This document shows, piece after piece, positions 52,322-60,732 of a DNA stretch of 64,000 nt (its first letter is position 1; each line of letters opens with the position of its first letter). The stretch comes from Pedobacter sp. (GTDB lineage: Bacteria > Bacteroidota > Bacteroidia > Sphingobacteriales > Sphingobacteriaceae), in contig NZ_JAVHXT010000010.1 in NCBI RefSeq assembly GCF_031119335.1, positions 1 through 64,000 on the forward strand, written 5' to 3'. The notes beneath the pieces are model-generated. The model worked only from the letters and a program-made list of their open reading frames with translations. It was not told where the DNA came from and did no database searches. A program made the translations under genes and the position numbers.

Positions 52322-53303
52322 ATGGTGTCTTTGCTTGTACATCTTTCTTCGAAACTCCATTAAAACCAACTACGCTATCTGGTAAGTGCGAAAGCTCAAT
52401 TGTATTTCCTGTGTTGGGAATGTGAGTTTTGTAAGAAAACTGTTTAACATTATGAACTGGAACTTCGATAATGGTGTAAGCTCTTGTGGCTGGTACATTG
52501 TCGCCTAAAAGCGGTCGCGGCCCTTCGCCGATACAGCCTGCGTTAAGTAATCTTAAATTATCCGAAAAAGCAGGGTAATAGGCATGTTGGTGTCCGCTGA
52601 TATACAAATCGATACCATGTTTTTTAAAGAAATTGGCGGTGGTTTCGTTGTCAGCTAATACTTCGCCAGTTTTGTTTTTACTAGCTACAATAGCGTAAAG
52701 CGGTAAGTGACCTAGTAATATCCTCAGCTTTGCTTTCTTTGCTGCTTTAGATTGTAATTGCTTTTCCATCCATTTAAATATTTCCGGATTTACCTTAGCT
52801 CCTGCTGCATCCCAACTGATAAAGAAAATATCGTTTTGTTGATAGCTGAAATGGAAAGGAAAATTTGTCTTATCGATATACTTTAATCCTAACTGCTGTT
52901 GTTTGCTTAACCAAAAATCTTGTGCCAATTTACGGTCTTGTTGGTAAGATGGAGATGCATCGTGATTGCCAACCGTAAAACTGAAAGGGATTTTCATTTG
53001 TTGGATGGGCTTTAACACATTTTCATCGAAACTGCTCCACATTGCTTGCGTTTGTTCTGCTGTAATGGATGCTTTTTGTCCGGCTACCATATCGCCGCCA
53101 CATAAAATGATGTCAGGTTTAATGTTATCGAGTTCTTTTAAAGTGGCGTAAACATCTGGATGGTATTTGGTAGAACCGTAACTAGAGTTTAAATCGCTAA
53201 TGACTGCAATCTTGATTGTTTTTGGTTTGCTTGGATTTGGTTTTTGCCAAGAAGAACAAATGAATGTGAGTAGGAAAAGAATGGTAAAAGTAGCGGCTTT
53301 CAT
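52320..53303 (-). CDS. Exported metallophosphoesterase with altered first motif
   Basis: Calcineurin-like phosphoesterase (327 residues) with a signal peptide at 1-19. Most of the two-metal site is present: GGDM (Asp71), GNHD (Asn113, His114), GHLPLY and GHQHAYY. The first motif, normally DxH, is DLN (Asp37, Asn39), so one metal ligand is changed. Ser-Tyr-Gly follows, as in some Bacteroidota homologues I recall. Exported members often act on nucleotides or phospholipid heads; the substrate here is unknown. The last base of the left-hand repeat (52132-52321) overlaps its stop codon. Confidence 0.82.
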   Translation of the reverse strand: MKAATFTILFLLTFICSSWQKPNPSKPKTIKIAVISDLNSSYGSTKYHPDVYATLKELDNIKPDIILCGGDMVAGQKASITAEQTQAMWSSFDENVLKPIQQMKIPFSFTVGNHDASPSYQQDRKLAQDFWLSKQQQLGLKYIDKTNFPFHFSYQQNDIFFISWDAAGAKVNPEIFKWMEKQLQSKAAKKAKLRILLGHLPLYAIVASKNKTGEVLADNETTANFFKKHGIDLYISGHQHAYYPAFSDNLRLLNAGCIGEGPRPLLGDNVPATRAYTIIEVPVHNVKQFSYKTHIPNTGNTIELSHLPDSVVGFNGVSKKDVQAKTP

Positions 53304-53385
53304 TTAGCTAAGATAGGCAAATGCTAGGTTTTGTTGCAGTGCTGTACGATAATAAACCCAATTGTAGCGGTAATACTTTTTGTTG

Positions 53386-53486
53386 CGTCATTTCGACGAG
53401 GAACGAGGAGAACTGAAAGAAAGCAAAGCTAAATCTGTTAGTTAGTAGTGCTTGGCTGTAGATTTCTCTCTGCGTTCGAAATGACG
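53386..53486. repeat. CGTCATTTCGACG MITE-like element, 101 bp
   Basis: Ends CGTCATTTCGACGAGG and TCTGCGTTCGAAATGACG, with AGATTTCTCTC inside. The left half contains an extra stretch (GAACTGAAAGAAAGC). It lies between the metallophosphoesterase and the TPR sensor gene, both minus. Confidence 0.75.
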
Positions 53487-53563
53487 ACGAAGTAAAAACA
53501 AAAAGATTATAGCGGAAAGTGGGGCTGCAATTGCCGATACAGGATAAAGCACCTTTTCAAAAA

Positions 53564-55027
53564 CTATTTACTGTAACTACTCAATTTGCCCGCAATACTT
53601 TTAATTGAGGTATCTAAATCGATGGCTGAGTTGAATAAAGCGGTTTCTGTTTCTAAATAGGAGCTGCATTTGTCATCGCTTAGTTTTATCACATTAAGGA
53701 TGCCCAAAATATTCGACAAGTGCTTTCTGGTTTCGTGAGAATTAATCATAGAAAGCTCGTTGTTAAGCTTGTCGTAAGCTAATTTGTTGAAACGTTTGGT
53801 AGCCAAAACCGTTCTATAAAGCAGAAAAAGAGCCAAAATAATCATAGCGCCAAGGGTAATTGATAGCCATAAATAGTTTTTCTTAACCTTCAAATCTTTT
53901 TCTACAGAGGCGTATCTGTTTTTTATTTCATGATATTTTAGAAGTGCCGACATGTTGCCCGACTTGAGCTGTTTTTCGGCATACAGACTTACTTTTTCCG
54001 CATTTTTTTGATAGTATAAAGAAGCAGACTTAAAATCGCCTTCTTTTAAATAAATGTCGCTTAGCATTTTATATAATTTGCTGCTTAAAAGGGTTAGATT
54101 TTTGAGGTCTCCGGTATTTAACATTACGAGAATGAATTTCTTTGCACGAGCTATCTCGTTGAATTTTACCAAAGCCTGTGCGTAATGATAGCCGCTCATC
54201 AGTTCATCGTCGTCTTGCGGACTATTAATCACTTTCCTAATTTCTTCGATAGCTGCCGGATTTCTGGCCAACATCAGTTTCATGTAGTTTAGGCGATGAA
54301 AAGAAACGGAGCTGTGGTTTAATTTCTCGGTTCCGGTAAATGCTTTGGCGGTGTAGTGCTGTAGTAAATTTGCATTGCCCAAGTAAAAGTAGACAATAGC
54401 CATATTTTTATAAAGCAGTGGCTTTACCTGTGGCACTTTCTTTTTTTGTGCAAGCGTAATGCCTTTATTTAGCGTGGTAATGGCTTCATTATACAAGCCG
54501 GCTTTAAGGTATAGGTCGGCCAGACCAATAAAATTGATGATAAGTTCTTTGGACTGATTTTTCTTATCTTTTAATAGTTTTTCTATGATTTGATAGTTTT
54601 CTATGGCTACCAAATAATTTTCTAGTCCGGTTTCTATATTAGCCAGCAGCATTAGAAAACGAATGGTCATGTTTTCTGGAATGTTGGGTTCATTTAGCCC
54701 TTTTTGCGCATATGCTTTGGCTTTGTTTAAGACGAGTAAATTTCTGGCGCTATGGGCTTCTATCTCGTAAATTAAAGCTTTTTTATCTGGGAGGTTGCTC
54801 TTAGAAAGTGCCGAAATTAGGATTGCTCTGTTTTTAGGGATGCTGTCAATGTTGGCATCAATGATATACTTGGTGGTAAGTTCATAGATTTGATTGCCAA
54901 CTTCATTTGCAGGTAGTTTTAGCGCATCAGAAAGTTTAGTGGTTAAGCTATCTGCAGCCTGTATGGAGATTGATAATAGTAGAAAAACCACTATCGAACC
55001 AACAGATTTTGATATAGAGGTATTCAT
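53564..55027 (-). CDS. TPR sensor protein with H-box but no kinase ATPase domain
   Basis: An exported and membrane-anchored 487-residue protein. The signal peptide (1-23) is followed by about six TPR-like helix pairs (50-350) in the periplasm. A transmembrane helix lies near 385-405 (YLWLSITLGAMIILALFLLY). The cytosolic end contains HETRKHLSNILGILNVI (His431), which looks like the phospho-acceptor helix of histidine kinases. The protein ends 56 residues later, so no HATPase domain follows. This truncated layout recurs in Bacteroidota, as far as I recall. It may be phosphorylated by another kinase or serve only as a dimerising sensor. Confidence 0.75.
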   Translation of the reverse strand: MNTSISKSVGSIVVFLLLSISIQAADSLTTKLSDALKLPANEVGNQIYELTTKYIIDANIDSIPKNRAILISALSKSNLPDKKALIYEIEAHSARNLLVLNKAKAYAQKGLNEPNIPENMTIRFLMLLANIETGLENYLVAIENYQIIEKLLKDKKNQSKELIINFIGLADLYLKAGLYNEAITTLNKGITLAQKKKVPQVKPLLYKNMAIVYFYLGNANLLQHYTAKAFTGTEKLNHSSVSFHRLNYMKLMLARNPAAIEEIRKVINSPQDDDELMSGYHYAQALVKFNEIARAKKFILVMLNTGDLKNLTLLSSKLYKMLSDIYLKEGDFKSASLYYQKNAEKVSLYAEKQLKSGNMSALLKYHEIKNRYASVEKDLKVKKNYLWLSITLGAMIILALFLLYRTVLATKRFNKLAYDKLNNELSMINSHETRKHLSNILGILNVIKLSDDKCSSYLETETALFNSAIDLDTSIKSIAGKLSSYSK

Positions 55028-55188
55028 AAGAAATGCTTTTCATTGGTTAGTAAATGTAAATTTAAAGAAAATTTTTAACCAACTGCAAATCAGTATGTTT
55101 GTGTTGTTTTGGTTTGTATGAGGTAATTATGTACAAACAAAAAAGAGCTGTAACACATAATGCACAGCGCTTTTTAAGACAAGCAGGT

Positions 55189-56895
55189 TTACTTAGAAAG
55201 TTCTGCTAAATATTCTTGCGTTTGTTTTTCTACAGCCAAGGTTGCCACTTTAATGCTAGAACCAACACGAGTTGTTTGTGGATTAACCGCTAACTTGCCG
55301 ATGGTAGCCAAAGCATCAACATAGTATTTGCCCCAAACTTCGATGATATGTTTTTCTTCTTTTGCAGATTTACCTTCAGCAATAGCTTTCTTACTCAGTT
55401 CAAATTCAGTTTTTAAACGTACCAACGCATCGTTCTTAACTTGAGTTACCGTAGCCGAAGCTGTATTTTCATCGGCAGTAATTAATGTATAGGCTGCGGT
55501 TAAAGCACTTATGCCTACATTTTTAATTGTCTTTGCAGAAACTTTGTCAATTCTATCATTATCAGTATGATAAAATACATCCGTAAAATGCCACATCAAC
55601 AAGCCTGGTATTTTATTCTGCAAAAATGGGGTATGGTCGCTGCCACCTTCAAACGGATTAAATTTTACCGTCCAATTAGCGAATTTGCCTTGCTCTTTAC
55701 AAATATCGAATACGAAATCATTGAAATAATGAGGGAACAAATCTTTCTCTTTCACATCGCCAGCACCCCATTCAGAGTGTTTGTCTTCGCCTCTGGTCCA
55801 AATGGCAGAAGGATCGGGCATTTTTTCTAGCAAGAAAGTACCGCCAGTTTTCTCAGTATCTTCGCCCACCATATCCAAACTCATGCCCCATAAAATGCCT
55901 TTGGCTCTGGTGCTGTCTTCAACGATATACCTCCGTGTCGAGGTAATTTCATCGCCCCATAAAAAGGTTAAACTGCGTTGAGGTTTCAGCTTGCCACCTT
56001 TAACCAAAGTTGCAGTTAAACGAGCCATTTCTGCCAAAGTTCCAACGCCCGATGCATTATCGTTAGCGCCAGGTTCTTGTACGTGAGCACTGTAAACGAA
56101 ACGTTCTTGCGGTTTCACACTGCCACGAACGTTAGCTACAATCGTCAATTCTTCGGCAGGATAAGTTTTGGTAGTGATATTCACTTTCAATTCTACTTTG
56201 CCTTTTAAGCAAGCTTCTTTCAGTTTTTCTTTGGAAGCATACGATAAAAACAAGGCCCAAATGCCAGCGTTAGCTTGCATTGGACTAAACTGAATTGATG
56301 TAGTATGTTTAGTAGGTTGGTTGTATGCAGGAAGCGAAAAACCCAAAGCACCAACAGCACCAGCTTTGGCCGCCAAGCTTACCAAACGTTGCGTAGGCAT
56401 ATCGCCGAAAACGATTTTGCCTTTCAAATCTTTGCCTTCTAAATCTTCTTTACTGGCTTTGTTTACAAAAACAACTTCTGCGGTTATACCTTCTGCAGCA
56501 GTAGAAACGCAATTAATGGGTATCATGTTGCGGTTTGTTTTGAACGACTGTAATGGCGCACTTTCTCCCACAATGCTGATGTTCGCATCCACAGGTTCCC
56601 AAGCATCACGCTTCATCGGTCTTTTTTCGATGCGATAGGTGAGAGGGGCTTCAAATTCATCCTTTTTTTGCAGTACATAGCCAGCTTTTTTCAAGATTTC
56701 TTCTACACGGTAAATACTGGCATCGAAACCTTTATTTCCCGGTAAGCGGAAAAATTGCTCCACAAAAGCAGTAGTTGCGTAAGCGTTTTTCTCGTTAAAA
56801 CCAGCTCTGGTTAATTTAAAATATTGCTCTTTTTGGGTTTGGGCAGTTGCATTGAAAGTCAGTGCGGTCAATACAATAAAAAGTAGTTTTTGCAT
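55189..56895 (-). CDS. M28-family zinc aminopeptidase
   Basis: Exported metallopeptidase of the M28 family. The start is put at 56895 (MQKLLFIVLTALTFNATAQ), which gives a clean signal peptide; the upstream Met would add seven residues. A PA-type insertion domain lies at about 125-250 (LEGKDLKGKIVFGDMPTQ). The zinc site is YSAHVQEPGANDNASG (His and Asp) with LDMVGED and GGSDHTPF; the catalytic Glu-Glu pair seen in many members is GDEITSTR here. The C-terminal 100 residues are helical. It likely digests peptides in the periplasm or outside. Divergent from the accessory island. Confidence 0.87.
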   Translation of the reverse strand: MQKLLFIVLTALTFNATAQTQKEQYFKLTRAGFNEKNAYATTAFVEQFFRLPGNKGFDASIYRVEEILKKAGYVLQKKDEFEAPLTYRIEKRPMKRDAWEPVDANISIVGESAPLQSFKTNRNMIPINCVSTAAEGITAEVVFVNKASKEDLEGKDLKGKIVFGDMPTQRLVSLAAKAGAVGALGFSLPAYNQPTKHTTSIQFSPMQANAGIWALFLSYASKEKLKEACLKGKVELKVNITTKTYPAEELTIVANVRGSVKPQERFVYSAHVQEPGANDNASGVGTLAEMARLTATLVKGGKLKPQRSLTFLWGDEITSTRRYIVEDSTRAKGILWGMSLDMVGEDTEKTGGTFLLEKMPDPSAIWTRGEDKHSEWGAGDVKEKDLFPHYFNDFVFDICKEQGKFANWTVKFNPFEGGSDHTPFLQNKIPGLLMWHFTDVFYHTDNDRIDKVSAKTIKNVGISALTAAYTLITADENTASATVTQVKNDALVRLKTEFELSKKAIAEGKSAKEEKHIIEVWGKYYVDALATIGKLAVNPQTTRVGSSIKVATLAVEKQTQEYLAELSK

Positions 56896-57017
56896 GTTTA
56901 ATGTTGTAGAAAGCAAAAGTAGTATAATCGGGGTTAAAAATAATCAAGCTCCAATAATCAATAACTAAAAATTTAGAAATATTGATTAAAAAGGTTTGAA
57001 AAGCAGGGTAGTTGCTA

Positions 57018-57060
57018 CACCTATGCATCTTTATTCGATGTGTAAGATAGGTGCGCAATG
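57018..57060. repeat. Hairpin and AGGTGCGCA motif at the island edge
   Basis: CACCTAT (57018-57024) pairs with ATAGGTG (57047-57053), with GCATC/GATG inside. The 9-base AGGTGCGCA at 57049-57057 recurs inverted at 57864-57872, on the other side of the first island gene. Confidence 0.4.
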
Positions 57061-57111
57061 TTATTTGCTTCTATCAAAGTCGAATGCTATCTTAGGGTAT
57101 TAACAGCTCAT

Positions 57112-57789
57112 ATGAATAAGATTAAGCAAAGTATTCTTATAACCGCTACAATCGCAGTTCAGTTCTTTATATCGTGTGGAAATAACTCAACCACGACAAG
57201 CAAAGTGCAAACTGATACGGTTAAGGCTTCTAATCCAACTAAACCATTGTCTAGATTCCTTAGCTTAAAGGAACTAAACGATTATGCAGCCAAGGCTGAA
57301 TTGATTGAACCTAATGCTAGAATAGGTAAGCCCTTTGGCAAACTAAATTATAATAAGGTAATAGCCTACGATTTTGAAGGGAGCGGCGAGCCCTATCCCA
57401 GTATAATAGATACCAAAGGGAGATTTGTTCCTGTGGTTGTGAAGCAAATGGCTCTTACGCAGCGTCAAATAGACGTTCTGCTATCCACATTAGCAAAGAA
57501 ATCTAGTTATGGTGAAAATACCGCATTCTGTTTTGAACCTCATTTCGCTATAGTGTTTTTCAAAGATGATAAAGTAGTAAATCAAATCAATGTGTGTCGT
57601 AACTGCAACCGTTTACATTCGACTATAGAAATTCCGGCTCAGAGTCACAAGAAAGTCAATAAAGGTACAGAGGATGAATATGCGCTGGTAGGCTTGACTG
57701 ATGCAGGATGGAAGGCTATCGTTGATTTGTCAACCGAGCTAAGTTTTAGATACGGCAAAATGAAAGGTAGCAAGGAGCGTATTAGGTAG
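57112..57789 (+). CDS. Hypothetical lipoprotein, first island gene
   Basis: The start at 57112 yields a lipoprotein signal (MNKIKQSILITATIAVQFFI then SC, Cys22); the longer reading from 57058 adds residues without a signal. The 225-residue product has a low-complexity Ser/Thr linker to about 40 and then a mixed alpha/beta domain. Late in that domain are FCFEPHFAIVFFKDDK and CRNCNRLHS, whose CxxC could bind metal. Related small lipoproteins are common in Bacteroidota, function unknown. It is the first of a row of plus-strand genes divergent from the core gene at 56895. Confidence 0.65.
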   Translation: MNKIKQSILITATIAVQFFISCGNNSTTTSKVQTDTVKASNPTKPLSRFLSLKELNDYAAKAELIEPNARIGKPFGKLNYNKVIAYDFEGSGEPYPSIIDTKGRFVPVVVKQMALTQRQIDVLLSTLAKKSSYGENTAFCFEPHFAIVFFKDDKVVNQINVCRNCNRLHSTIEIPAQSHKKVNKGTEDEYALVGLTDAGWKAIVDLSTELSFRYGKMKGSKERIR

Positions 57790-57988
57790 TATACTTGGCA
57801 AAACATAGCCACATCCACAATTTTAATCTTACTGGTTATGTTAAGCCCCCTGATGATTAATTGTGCGCACCTACCATTTACAAGCTGAACCATTGTACAT
57901 CAACTGAAACTGCTTAGCTTGTAAATGAGTAGCTGTGGACTACAAATGATAGCATCAACACAATATTGTAGATATCAATTAATAGATA
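57790..57988. other. Spacer A of the island with recombination-like repeat
   Basis: The 199-bp gap contains the inverted repeat 57875-57927 with AACCATTGTACA in its loop. TAGCATCAACA lies before the next gene. The same AACCATTGTACA and TAGCATCAAC recur in the spacer 60588-60732. Confidence 0.6.
57875..57927. repeat. Inverted repeat with AACCATTGTACA loop
   Basis: Perfect 12-bp arms CATTTACAAGCT (57875-57886) and AGCTTGTAAATG (57916-57927) enclose a 29-nt loop that begins G-AACCATTGTACA (57888-57899). A homologous but less symmetrical stretch lies at 60594-60650. It looks like a foldable recombination site, though nothing proves this. Confidence 0.6.
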
Positions 57989-58369
57989 ATGATGTTAAAA
58001 CAAAAGACCCACGTAGATTTCTATAATGAACTTAGAGGTCAGTTTCCGAAGATGGAGAGCTTGGATACATGGAAAGTGTACGATTGGAGTGAGGATGGTA
58101 ACGATATTATGTTTATAATGACAGAGCTCGCCCAGGAACTTGCGAGATGGGTGGCAGATGGAGAACGGGATGATGTACAAACAGTGATGGATATCGTCGA
58201 ACTGTACTTTCATGAAGGTAATTCAACCGTTACCTCATTTCTTTATACCGACTTCTTGGTAACTGTTATGGAAGCAAAGAAGGAAGATAGGGATGTAATC
58301 AAGTCAATGATGAAACCTGAAACTGTTAAGCACTACAGCAACCTTTTCAACTTCTATAGAGAAGCGTAA
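57989..58369 (+). CDS. Hypothetical small protein, possible immunity protein
   Basis: A 126-residue acidic cytosolic protein (starts MMLKQKTHVDFYNELRG), with a run of helices and EGNSTVTSFLYTDFLVTVME in the C-terminal half. It resembles small uncharacterised proteins (DUF7674-like) that I associate with polymorphic toxin immunity, but the match is from memory and weak. No toxin gene is adjacent. It follows spacer A and is 66 bp upstream of the TPR gene. Confidence 0.5.
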   Translation: MMLKQKTHVDFYNELRGQFPKMESLDTWKVYDWSEDGNDIMFIMTELAQELARWVADGERDDVQTVMDIVELYFHEGNSTVTSFLYTDFLVTVMEAKKEDRDVIKSMMKPETVKHYSNLFNFYREA

Positions 58370-58435
58370 TGACATCAACACTAGTGTTGGAGGTATCGAT
58401 TTAAAGTTTGATATTAGAGTAAACGTTTAATGTAA

Positions 58436-59377
58436 ATGACATCTAAGCAATTAACAGTCCTCTCGTTTGTACTAATCCTGTTATGTACTTCCATACCTAA
58501 GGTGAAAGCATGTCTAAATGGTGAACACTTTGAGTTGACAAATGGAACAATCTTGTATGTGGATAGGGATTACGAGGTTCCCGAAGGGCATTCGTTTCCA
58601 GAGCGTAAAAGGCTTTTGGAAACACTTGATGAACTGGACAGCCTTTATAATGCCACAAGAAACATTAGCTTTCTGTCTGATAAGGGGCTTGTACTGATAT
58701 TGCTTGAACGATACCAACAAGCCATAGGGCTTTATCTTAAAATAGAGAGGATGCAGCCTAACCGCTACTCCACGGCTTCTAATTTGGGTACTGTTTACGA
58801 GTTGACTGGTCAGAACATAAAGGCTCTTGAGTGGATAAAGAAGTCGATTGAAATAGACCCCAAGTCGCATCATCAATCCGAATGGATACATGTTAAAATC
58901 CTTGAAGCAAAGATTAGGGGCGACGAAAAACATACAACTCAGAGTTTGTTAGGGCTTGACTTTGGGAATGGTAAGCTCCCTATATCTAAAATGAGTAAAA
59001 AGGAGTTGGAGACCTTGCGCTACTCGCTTTATTATCAGTTGAATGAGCGTATGTCGTTTATTAAGCCACAGGATAAGATAGTAGCTCAACTGCTATTCGA
59101 CTTAGGTAATGTTTCCATGTTGCTCCGTTGGGACAAGGTAGCTTCTGAAGTTTACAAGCAGGCTAGGCGATACGGTTTTTTGCATCCCGATTTAGATTTT
59201 AGAATTAAGGAGTCTAGACGCTTATATGTAAAGGAGGTGAGAGCATTTAATAAGGCAAACGCAATAAAGGAAGAATCAAACAGGCTCTTGTACTATGGGC
59301 TTGCTATGCTAGGGCTCGTAGCAATTGGTGGAGGTTTTGTTTACTTACGAAGAGTTAAGATTAGAAGTATAAGATGA
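58436..59377 (+). CDS. TPR-containing membrane protein
   Basis: A 313-residue protein with an N-terminal signal (1-25, ending KVKAC). Two or three TPR-like units follow (about 75-160; FLSDKGLVLILLERYQQAIG, ASNLGTVYELTGQNIKALEW), then a helical region. The C-terminal transmembrane helix (about 285-303) has a basic tail (RRVKIRSIR). The soluble part should lie in the periplasm. The next gene overlaps it by four bases (ATGA), so the two are co-translated. Role unknown. Confidence 0.65.
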   Translation: MTSKQLTVLSFVLILLCTSIPKVKACLNGEHFELTNGTILYVDRDYEVPEGHSFPERKRLLETLDELDSLYNATRNISFLSDKGLVLILLERYQQAIGLYLKIERMQPNRYSTASNLGTVYELTGQNIKALEWIKKSIEIDPKSHHQSEWIHVKILEAKIRGDEKHTTQSLLGLDFGNGKLPISKMSKKELETLRYSLYYQLNERMSFIKPQDKIVAQLLFDLGNVSMLLRWDKVASEVYKQARRYGFLHPDLDFRIKESRRLYVKEVRAFNKANAIKEESNRLLYYGLAMLGLVAIGGGFVYLRRVKIRSIR

Positions 59378-59667
59378 AGAAATATATAACTGGAGTGTGT
59401 AAGCAGGTGTTAATCTTTACCGCTTACTTTATATTTGCAAACCTATTTCTTCTGAACAGGCAAGGTGGTACTGACATCTTATTCTTTGCCTTAACTATGC
59501 TTTGCCTAATCATTCACTTTGTCATTGTGTTTGTTAGGTTTGTCAGAAGTAAGGACGCAGTGCTATCAGTTGGATTGATTAAAGTGCTGACCGTGTTGAT
59601 ACTAGGTGTGCTGTTTTTGTTATTTGTAGATGGCTACTTGATGTGGATGAATAGATATGGCTTATAA
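59374..59667 (+). CDS. Small membrane protein
   Basis: A 97-residue hydrophobic protein with three transmembrane helices (about 10-27, 35-53, 66-86) and a short polar loop. It overlaps the upstream TPR gene by 4 bp and the downstream SUFU gene by 11 bp, so all three are translationally linked. No family recognised. Confidence 0.6.
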   Translation: MKKYITGVCKQVLIFTAYFIFANLFLLNRQGGTDILFFALTMLCLIIHFVIVFVRFVRSKDAVLSVGLIKVLTVLILGVLFLLFVDGYLMWMNRYGL

Positions 59668-60211
59668 AGAGAAACTAATTGACCACTACGAAAACTATTT
59701 TGGTGTAAAGGGTAGCCGTTTAAACCTATCCATTGAGCCAACTACTGGTAAGTTAGCAGATGGTTTCTGTGTGTTGGAGATACCATCTAATACACAGCAT
59801 CAGATGTATTGTTATTGTACCGTAGGTATGTCAATAGACCATTTAGATAATGCAATTGAATTGGTCGTCTACTCTCCTAAATCTGATTTGGCTTTGGTAG
59901 AGCTTCTTACAGTCTGCGCTTCTTATCATAGAAACGATGCCGCACTAAATCTACACCACACCGTTAACATTGGGCAACCTTGGATTGATGGTTCACTTTG
60001 CGATTATGGTTTTATATCATTGCCTTATTTGGATGGAGAAGCATTGGAACTGTTTCAATTTGAAGATAGACTGGTAAACTGTTATTGGCTAATACCAATT
60101 ACGAAAGAGGAGCGAGATTATAAGGTAGAGCATGGTGCTGAAGCATTAGAACAGTTGTTTGAAGATAAGCAATTTGATTACTTAGACCCACAAAGGGAGA
60201 GTTTAGTTTAA
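59657..60211 (+). CDS. SUFU-domain protein (likely immunity protein)
   Basis: The 184-residue protein matches the Suppressor-of-fused domain (PF05076): IEPTTGKLADGFCVLEIPS, then FISLPYLDGEALELFQFED and CYWLIPITKEERDYK. In bacteria, SUFU-like proteins are common immunity proteins against polymorphic toxins, usually next to a toxin gene. Here no toxin precedes it, as in orphan-immunity arrays. The start overlaps the previous gene by 11 bp. The SUFU assignment is the firmest of the island; the toxin it may block is unknown. Confidence 0.8.
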   Translation: MAYKEKLIDHYENYFGVKGSRLNLSIEPTTGKLADGFCVLEIPSNTQHQMYCYCTVGMSIDHLDNAIELVVYSPKSDLALVELLTVCASYHRNDAALNLHHTVNIGQPWIDGSLCDYGFISLPYLDGEALELFQFEDRLVNCYWLIPITKEERDYKVEHGAEALEQLFEDKQFDYLDPQRESLV

Positions 60212-60248
60212 GCTTACAAAAGCAGGAGTTTTATAAATAAGTTGGTAA

Positions 60249-60587
60249 ATGACAGATTATAATGTAGTATATACCTCAGAAGAAGAAAAGAATAGATGGC
60301 GTAATGAAAGGTGGGAAAGGGATGGAGTTTCAAACCTATTAAGCAAAGATGGCTTCACATTCAAGTCGCATGGAAGGTCTGGTTATATCTATTACACCGA
60401 ACAAGGAACTCTAATTGAGATTTATGTAGAGATGTCTGGTGTTAAAGAGTATGATATGTCGGTATACTTCGACGAAAACCTTGAACGGTTCCCTAACAGG
60501 ACTATTTTGAATGAAGATGAGAAAGAAATAATGAGGGGTAAGTTGTTAGCTTGGCTTGACCACAAAGGTATTCGAAATGATTTATAG
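60249..60587 (+). CDS. Hypothetical small acidic protein
   Basis: A 112-residue cytosolic protein with a hydrophilic start (TSEEEKNRWRNERWERDGV). A beta-rich middle (GRSGYIYYTEQGTLIEIYVE) and a helical end (LNEDEKEIMRGKLLAWLDH) follow. No family recognised. It lies 37 bp after the SUFU gene, and the second copy of the spacer repeat begins just after its stop codon. Its size and position fit an immunity protein, without direct evidence. Confidence 0.5.
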   Translation: MTDYNVVYTSEEEKNRWRNERWERDGVSNLLSKDGFTFKSHGRSGYIYYTEQGTLIEIYVEMSGVKEYDMSVYFDENLERFPNRTILNEDEKEIMRGKLLAWLDHKGIRNDL

Positions 60588-60732
60588 CTTGGCCTACTCT
60601 TAAAAGCTAAACCATTGTACACTAGCTTACACTTGTTGCACTTATAAAGGATAAGGTTGGAGCATCAATGGCGGCATTAATCCTCTTGCAATTGGAGTTC
60701 TTTGTATATTAGCATCAACTAAATAAGCTCAA
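60588..60732. other. Spacer E of the island, homologous to spacer A
   Basis: CTACTCTTAAAAGCTAAACC and AACCATTGTACA (60610-60621) resemble CTACCATTTACAAGCTGAAC of spacer A. TAGCATCAACT appears again 14 bp before the next gene. The two spacers therefore share both the repeat and the start-proximal motif. Confidence 0.6.

Noticed and set aside
57875..57927. Integron attC site
   Set aside because: The consensus RYYYAAC/GTTRRRY boxes of attC are not seen and the recombinase is not an IntI type; only a structural likeness remains.
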